Notes under the pieces: generated by a model
Databases searched by the model: none
Told to the model about the DNA's origin: nothing
Seen by the model: the letters and a program-made list of their open reading frames with translations, nothing else
Part shown: positions 39,835 to 44,076 of the stretch, piece by piece
Layout of the letters: each line of letters begins with the position of its first letter
How positions within the stretch are numbered: the stretch's first letter is position 1
Assembly (NCBI GenBank): GCA_905234265.1
Contig: CAJOHJ010000016.1
Coordinates: 1 to 44,076 of the forward strand
Reading direction: 5' to 3'
Length of the DNA stretch: 44,076 nucleotides
Source: an uncultured Prevotella sp.
GTDB taxonomy: Bacteria > Bacteroidota > Bacteroidia > Bacteroidales > Bacteroidaceae
Position numbers and translations under genes: made by a program

Positions 39835-42347
39835 ATGTATATATTAAGGCCACGCTGGCGGTGCTGCTTCTGCTCGTCTGCAGCAGCATGCTGGGACAGC
39901 AGACGGTGCAGGGCTACGTGGTCGACGAGTCTACCGGACAGGGCATAGCCTTTGCCAGCGTCCAATACAAGGGGCATCAGCTGTCAACAGTCACCGACGA
40001 CGGTGGGCGCTTTGTCATCAGCCGCCACAAGGGGTGGAAGCTGACGGTGAGCGCCGTGGGCTACAAGCCGCACACGGTGGTCGTCGACGATGCCACCGAC
40101 CGTCTGTTCGTGTCGCTGCGCGAAGACGCCAAGGCCCTGCGCGAAGTCACCGTGCGCGCCAAGCGCCACCGCTACAGCCGGAAGAACAACCCTGCCGTGG
40201 AGCTGATGCGGCGCGTTATCGCCGGCAAGCGGAAGACCAGCCTGCAGAGCCGCGACTACTACCAGTACACCAAGTACCAGAAGCTGACGCTTGCCCTCAA
40301 CGACGTCAACCCCGACGTCTTCAACGGTCCACGGCTGGGCAAGTACAAGTGGCTCACCAACCAGATAGACACCCTTCCGCAGACGGGTCGTCTGATACTG
40401 CCTGCGAGCGTCGACGAGACGGTCACGCAGCACATCTACCGCCGTCAACCGCGCAGCGAGAAGGACATTGTCCTCGGGCAGACGTCAAGCGGCATCACCG
40501 ACTTTTTCCAGACAGGCGACATACTGACCACCATGTCGAAGGACGTCTTCACCGACGTCAACATCTACAACGAGCAGATACGCATACTGCAGCACCCGTT
40601 CACGTCGCCCATCGCCGACGGCGCCATAGCCTTCTACCGCTACTACATAGAAGACACGCTGCTGGTGGGCCGCGACTCGTGCATCCACCTGCACTTCCTG
40701 CCCAACAACCAGCAGGACTTTGGCTTCCGCGGCGACCTCTACGTGCTTAAGGACTCGTCGTGCCAAGTCAAGCGCTGCGAGCTGGTGCTGCCCAACCGCA
40801 CCGACGTCAACTTTGTCGAGAACCTGCACCTCGTCCAGGAGTTCACGCCACTGCCAAGCGGCGAGTGGGTACTCAGCGTCGACGACATGATTGTCGAGCT
40901 GGTACTCTTCGACTTCATGCAGAAAGGCATTGCCATACGCACCACGCGGCTCTCCGACTACTCGTTCTCCCCCATTCCCAACCGCCGTTTCCGCGGCCGC
41001 ACAAAAACCGTCGTCAGCCCCGACGCGCCCCTTCAGGACGCCGCCTTCTGGCAGCAGCAGCGCAAGGTGCCGCTGACGCGCACAGAGAGCCAGATGGGGT
41101 CGTTCCTCCACGGCATGCAGACCGTCGGCGGCTTCAAGTACATACTCTGGACCATGAAGCTGCTCACGGAGAACTTCGTCGAGACCGGCAACCCCAGCAA
41201 GGTGGACATAGGCCCCATCAACAGCATGGTCAGCACCAACTTCATCGACGGCCTGCGCACGCGCCTCAGCCTGCAGACCACCGCCAACCTCTGCCCCCAC
41301 CTCTTCTGGAAAGGCTACGTAGCACGCGGCTGGAAGAGCCGCAGCACCTACTACAGCTCGCTGCTCACCTGGTCGCTGAACAAGAAGAAGTACCTGCCCG
41401 ACGAGTTTCCCAAGCGCAACGTCACGCTGCTGTCAACCTACGACGTCATGTCGCCCTCCGACAAGTTCCTCAGCACCGACAAGGACAACATGTTCACCGC
41501 CCTGAAGTGGACCAAGGCCGACAAGATGATGTACTACCGCCGCCAGCAGCTGGCCTTCGAGTACGAGCAGTCGTGGGGCCTGCGCACCCTGCTGAGCGTC
41601 AAGGCCGAGGAGAACTCCTCCGCCGGCAACATGCAGCCCTTCCGCTTCCGCACCGGCGAAGTGCGCGCTGAGATAGAATACTCCCCCGGCGCCCTCTACA
41701 CCAACTCCAAGCAGCGGCGTCTGAAAGTCAACCGCGAAGCTCCCGTCGTAACCCTCAGCCACACCATAGGCATCCGCGGACTGCTGGGCGCCGACCTGAG
41801 CTACCACTACACCGAGGCCTCCGTCTTCAAGCGCCTGTGGTTGGGCAGCTGGGGGCGCATTGACCTCTATACGCGCGGCGGCGTGCAGTGGAACCAGGTA
41901 CCATTCCCCCTGCTGCCCATGCCGGCAGCCAACCTGTCGTACATCAGCCAGAAGCAGACCTTCAACCTGCTCACCGACATGGAGTTCATGAACGACCGCT
42001 TCGTCAGCGCCGACCTCAACTGGGACATGCAGGGCAAGCTGCTCAACCGGCTGCCCCTCATCAGACACCTGCGCTGGCGCGAATACATCGGTGCGCGCAT
42101 GCTCTGGGGTTCTCTCTCCGACAAGAACAACCCCCTGCTGCCTCAGAATGCCGGTAACGGCGTGCTGATAGGTTTCCCCGACGAGTCGCGGCTGATGAAC
42201 CCTCGCGTGCCATACTGGGAGATTTCCCTCGGCGTGCGCAGCATCCTACGCTTCTTCCAGATAGAGTATGTGCGTCGCATGAACTATAACGACCGCTCCC
42301 ACGGCCACAAGAACAGCGTCCGCCTCGGCTTCACCATGATGTTCTGA
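39828..42347 (+). CDS. DUF5686-type outer-membrane protein with carboxypeptidase-regulatory-like domain
   Basis: 839 residues. Signal peptide (YIKATLAVLLLLVCSSMLGQ), then a carboxypeptidase-regulatory-like domain (about 25-105; VQGYVVDESTGQGIAFASV), a connecting basic segment (VRAKRHRYSRKNNPAVELMRRVI) typical of this family, and a long body ending in amphipathic strands and a final Phe (NSVRLGFTMMF), as for an outer-membrane barrel. Widespread in Bacteroidetes with no established function. It is read from an ATG inside the octamer repeat and lies between the HAD and nucleotidyltransferase genes; linkage to either is unproven. GC content is visibly higher than in the genes at the left of the window, with heavy use of C- and G-ending codons. 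Confidence 0.82.
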   Translation: MRNVYIKATLAVLLLLVCSSMLGQQTVQGYVVDESTGQGIAFASVQYKGHQLSTVTDDGGRFVISRHKGWKLTVSAVGYKPHTVVVDDATDRLFVSLREDAKALREVTVRAKRHRYSRKNNPAVELMRRVIAGKRKTSLQSRDYYQYTKYQKLTLALNDVNPDVFNGPRLGKYKWLTNQIDTLPQTGRLILPASVDETVTQHIYRRQPRSEKDIVLGQTSSGITDFFQTGDILTTMSKDVFTDVNIYNEQIRILQHPFTSPIADGAIAFYRYYIEDTLLVGRDSCIHLHFLPNNQQDFGFRGDLYVLKDSSCQVKRCELVLPNRTDVNFVENLHLVQEFTPLPSGEWVLSVDDMIVELVLFDFMQKGIAIRTTRLSDYSFSPIPNRRFRGRTKTVVSPDAPLQDAAFWQQQRKVPLTRTESQMGSFLHGMQTVGGFKYILWTMKLLTENFVETGNPSKVDIGPINSMVSTNFIDGLRTRLSLQTTANLCPHLFWKGYVARGWKSRSTYYSSLLTWSLNKKKYLPDEFPKRNVTLLSTYDVMSPSDKFLSTDKDNMFTALKWTKADKMMYYRRQQLAFEYEQSWGLRTLLSVKAEENSSAGNMQPFRFRTGEVRAEIEYSPGALYTNSKQRRLKVNREAPVVTLSHTIGIRGLLGADLSYHYTEASVFKRLWLGSWGRIDLYTRGGVQWNQVPFPLLPMPAANLSYISQKQTFNLLTDMEFMNDRFVSADLNWDMQGKLLNRLPLIRHLRWREYIGARMLWGSLSDKNNPLLPQNAGNGVLIGFPDESRLMNPRVPYWEISLGVRSILRFFQIEYVRRMNYNDRSHGHKNSVRLGFTMMF

Positions 42348-42352
42348 CCCAA

Positions 42353-42399
42353 TCTCTCATTCCCTCATTTTCTCATTCTCTCAATCTCTCATTCTCTCA
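42353..42399 (+). repeat. Octamer repeat between DUF5686 and nucleotidyltransferase genes
   Basis: About six units (CTCATTCT, CTCATTTT, CTCAATCT). This is the only octamer array here with the pyrimidine strand on the sense side; it runs directly into the ATG at 42400. Confidence 0.9.
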
Positions 42400-43134
42400 A
42401 TGCACTACGCCATCCTTGCCGCCGGCCTCGGCAGCCGCCTCGCCGCAGAGGGCATCCCCCAACCCAAGCCCCTCGTCCCCGTCGGCGGCCAGCCGCTCAT
42501 CGACCGTCTGCTCGACATCCTGCTCGACAACGACGCCAAGCAGATAGCCGTCGTCTGCCGCCCTACCGACGATGACGCCGTGGCGCGCCACCTGGCAGAC
42601 CTGCAGCGCTACGGTCTCCACGGTCGCCCCGTACCTCTACACATCGTCCGCCAGTCCACCGCGTCGTCCATGCACAGCCTCCAAGCCCTCAGTCCCCTGC
42701 TCGCGGCAGCCCCATTCGTGCTTACCACCGTCGACACCGTCTTCTCCCCGTCGTCGTTTGCCGCCTACGTCAGCGCCTTCCGCAGCGCCCCCAGCGGACT
42801 CTTCGGCGTCACCGACTACTGCGACGACGAGCGCCCCCTCTACGTCCATGCCGACTCCCAGCGGCGCATCACCGCCTTCACCGACGCCCCCTGCCGGGCG
42901 CCATACGTGTCGGCAGGCGTCTACGGCCTGCAGCCCATCCACCTGCAAACCCTCCACCGCTGCATAGAGCGCGGCGAGAGCCGCATGCGCAACTTCCAGC
43001 GCGCCCTCCTTGCCGACGGCCACCGCATCGACGCGTGGCCCATGGGCACCGTCTTCGACGTCGACCATGCAGCAGACATCCGCAGGGCAGAGCAGATGAT
43101 GGGAGAATGGGGGAATGAGAAAATGGGAAAATGA
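42400..43134 (+). CDS. Nucleotidyltransferase (NTP-transferase family)
   Basis: 244 residues. Activates a sugar phosphate or alcohol phosphate with CTP, GTP, UTP or similar. It opens MHYAILAAGLGSRLAAEG and PKPLVPVGGQPLIDRLL (signature L-A-A-G-x-G-x-R and P-K-x-L), has the metal-binding Asp in FVLTTVDTVFSP, and AGVYGLQP. The size fits single-domain cytidylyltransferases of the phosphocholine, inositol-phosphate or aminoethylphosphonate type. With the CDP-alcohol transferase at 32211 it could make the CDP-alcohol (inference; they are 9 kb apart). The C-terminal residues after about 232 (MGEWGNEKMGK) and the stop are octamer-repeat sequence. Confidence 0.85.
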   Translation: MHYAILAAGLGSRLAAEGIPQPKPLVPVGGQPLIDRLLDILLDNDAKQIAVVCRPTDDDAVARHLADLQRYGLHGRPVPLHIVRQSTASSMHSLQALSPLLAAAPFVLTTVDTVFSPSSFAAYVSAFRSAPSGLFGVTDYCDDERPLYVHADSQRRITAFTDAPCRAPYVSAGVYGLQPIHLQTLHRCIERGESRMRNFQRALLADGHRIDAWPMGTVFDVDHAADIRRAEQMMGEWGNEKMGK

Positions 43135-43138
43135 GAAA
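43098..43138 (+). repeat. Octamer repeat at the 3' end of the nucleotidyltransferase gene
   Basis: Five units (GAGAATGG, GGGAATGA, GAAAATGG, GAAAATGA). Provides the last eleven or so codons and the TGA stop at 43132-43134. Confidence 0.85.
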
Positions 43139-43158
43139 TGCAGATTTTTCCCATAATG

Positions 43159-43190
43159 TTTGCCGCATTAAACATTTTTGACTATTTTTG
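43159..43190 (+). promoter_or_regulatory. Consensus promoter with a long downstream leader
   Basis: TTTG (43159-43162), 20 bases, TATTTTTG (43183-43190): the best consensus promoter in the window. The next convincing start codon is at 43600, so about 400 bases would be untranslated leader or a separate small RNA. Confidence 0.75.
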
Positions 43191-43416
43191 TACCCAACAA
43201 AGCACAATCAGACAATACAGTAACAAACTAAAAACCTCAGAAACCAAGAAACAGACAGCACAAAAACGATGGGGAGAAAATGCCGCGCACAGCACGGCAC
43301 TCCCAAGGGACAAGAGACTAACACATTAATTTATTATTAAACTAATAGAAAACGTGCGTCGACAAATCCCGTTCGGACATCTTATTAATATAACTTGAGC
43401 TTTCTGCTCTTGTTCT

Positions 43417-43576
43417 CTCATTCTTGAATACCGGCAAAATATTCGTAGCTGAGAGCAAGCAGTTCAGAAGGTTCACGTCCATTGAGGGCGTGAACTGTTC
43501 TTGCTTGTTTAGCTACATGGTCACTTGCCGGTAACCAAAGAATGAGAATAAGCAACCGAATGGTTGACGCCTTTTT
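43417..43576 (+). other. Long imperfect hairpin plus short hairpin with T run, in a leader
   Basis: Five nested paired blocks: 43417-43425 with 43538-43546, 43429-43437 with 43525-43533, 43446-43450 with 43511-43515, 43456-43460 with 43503-43507, 43471-43477 with 43489-43495. Together they form one 130-base stem. A 5-bp hairpin (43553-43557 with 43562-43566) and T5 (43572-43576) follow, 23 bases before the BspA-like ATG. It could be a regulatory leader, a small RNA or a palindromic mobile-element remnant. The rest of the 43135-43599 gap shows only the promoter and AT-rich DNA with no clear gene. Confidence 0.6.
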
Positions 43577-43599
43577 CTTATTCTCAACAATTCTACAAA

Positions 43600-44016
43600 A
43601 TGAACAGACAATTACTACTACTTGTATTGGCAATACTGCCTCTCACCACATGGGCCTATGATGCCCTCGTCGACGGCATCTACTACAACTTCTCGGGAAC
43701 GGAGGCCACGGTAACGTATCGAAGCTTTTTTATTAAAGAATACAGATATTCTGGAGATGTCACCATCCCGGCTACCGTCACATACAACGACGTGCAATAC
43801 AAAGTTACGGGCATCGGAACTAGTGCATTCCGCTGGTGTTCAGACTTGACCTCCATCAAGATTCCAGCCAGCGTAACTACGATAGACTCTTGGGCGTTCG
43901 ATGACTGCACCGGCTTGACCTCCATTGAGATTCCAGCCAGCGTGACGAGCATTGGGGAATATAACCAAGAAATCAAAGGTGAGACGAACGTGGAGATTAT
44001 TCCCGTAATTGCCTGA
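43600..44016 (+). pseudogene. BspA-like leucine-rich repeat protein, truncated
   Basis: 138 residues. Signal peptide MNRQLLLLVLAILPLTTWA, a short N-terminal domain (YYNFSGTEATVTY) and one and a half BspA/LRR_5-type repeats (GIGTSAFRWCSDLTSIKIPA, TIDSWAFDDCTGLTSIEIPA). After ASVTSIG the pattern breaks off: the next 18 residues (EYNQEIKGETNVEIIPVIA) are not repeat-like, then a stop. Family members are usually several hundred residues and surface-exposed, some binding host proteins or mediating adhesion. The end may be an insertion, a truncated gene or an assembly misjoin near the contig edge. ATG 43600 is chosen because a signal peptide begins there; the open frame upstream to 43564 is leader. 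Confidence 0.65.
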
Positions 44017-44076
44017 CAGACTGCTGATTTTATGTATTCCATGTTTCGATGGGCAGGAATGCATATTGTGAAATAT

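Noticed and set aside
43417..43546. Integron attC site
   Set aside because: It is a long imperfect hairpin, but I could not find the conserved core boxes (RYYYAAC/GTTRRRY), and no integrase or cassette layout is present.
43418..43633. 71-codon minus-strand open frame near the right edge
   Set aside because: It runs along one face of the long hairpin and into the BspA-like start; no family recognised.

Overview
The window looks like a chromosomal contig from a Bacteroidales bacterium, most likely a Prevotella-type organism. The clues are: at least ten promoters with the Bacteroidetes -7 box TAnnTTTG, several with a TTTG or TTG element exactly 20 bases upstream; weak or absent Shine-Dalgarno sequences; a succinylornithine-type carbamoyltransferase; families typical of the phylum (TonB-dependent receptors with carboxypeptidase-regulatory domains, DUF4876, DUF6850, DUF5686, a BspA-like leucine-rich repeat protein); and C-terminal tags of the 'LQGRR..GLYI.GGRK' kind. 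All family assignments come from reading motifs; no search was run.

Layout. 1-570: no convincing gene; an outward promoter at the left edge (perhaps of an rRNA operon), a 9-nt G-rich tandem array and a 21-nt repeat array. 571-6308 (+): nitroreductase, proB, proA, a membrane SpoIIE/PP2C-type phosphatase overlapping proA by 4 nt, and N-succinylornithine carbamoyltransferase, so proline and arginine synthesis sit together. 6387-13216: pectinesterase (-), tRNA-Pro(CGG) (+), and a GH3/GH31 pair (-) suited to plant glycan breakdown, probably xyloglucan. 13416-15540 (-): two paralogous GT2 glycosyltransferases. 15783-16979 (+): secreted protein.

17076-30762 (-): a 13.7-kb co-oriented cluster with two copies of a three-gene cassette (TonB-dependent receptor, DUF4876 lipoprotein, DUF6850 barrel), a periplasmic protein with two CxxC heavy-metal-associated domains between the copies, and a secreted protein at the end. 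This is the best candidate here for an undescribed system: a two-receptor outer-membrane uptake machine without SusD, possibly for a metal or metal complex.

31122-35640 (+): HisC-like aminotransferase, CDP-alcohol phosphatidyltransferase and UPF0104-type membrane protein (a plausible lipid-headgroup module), then two deoxynucleoside kinases. 35660-36791 (-): ribH and a TPR membrane protein. 37023-43134 (+): sensor kinase, ATP-grasp-like protein, HAD-like protein, DUF5686 protein and nucleotidyltransferase. 43159-44076: a consensus promoter, a roughly 400-nt structured leader and a truncated BspA-like gene at the right edge.

Cutting across the genes are several families of short tandem repeats. 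Heptamers (CACCCAT/CACCCAA) lie inside four coding regions, always C-rich on the sense strand. Octamers (GAGAATGA/GAGATTGA) sit at gene junctions and supply the stop codons of five genes and the start codons of two. A 21-nt unit recurs at four intergenic loci plus a fragment, and contains a terminator-like hairpin at two of them. A 9-nt (ATGGGGAGA-like) array lies near the left edge. These repeats appear to be shaping gene boundaries and protein sequences.
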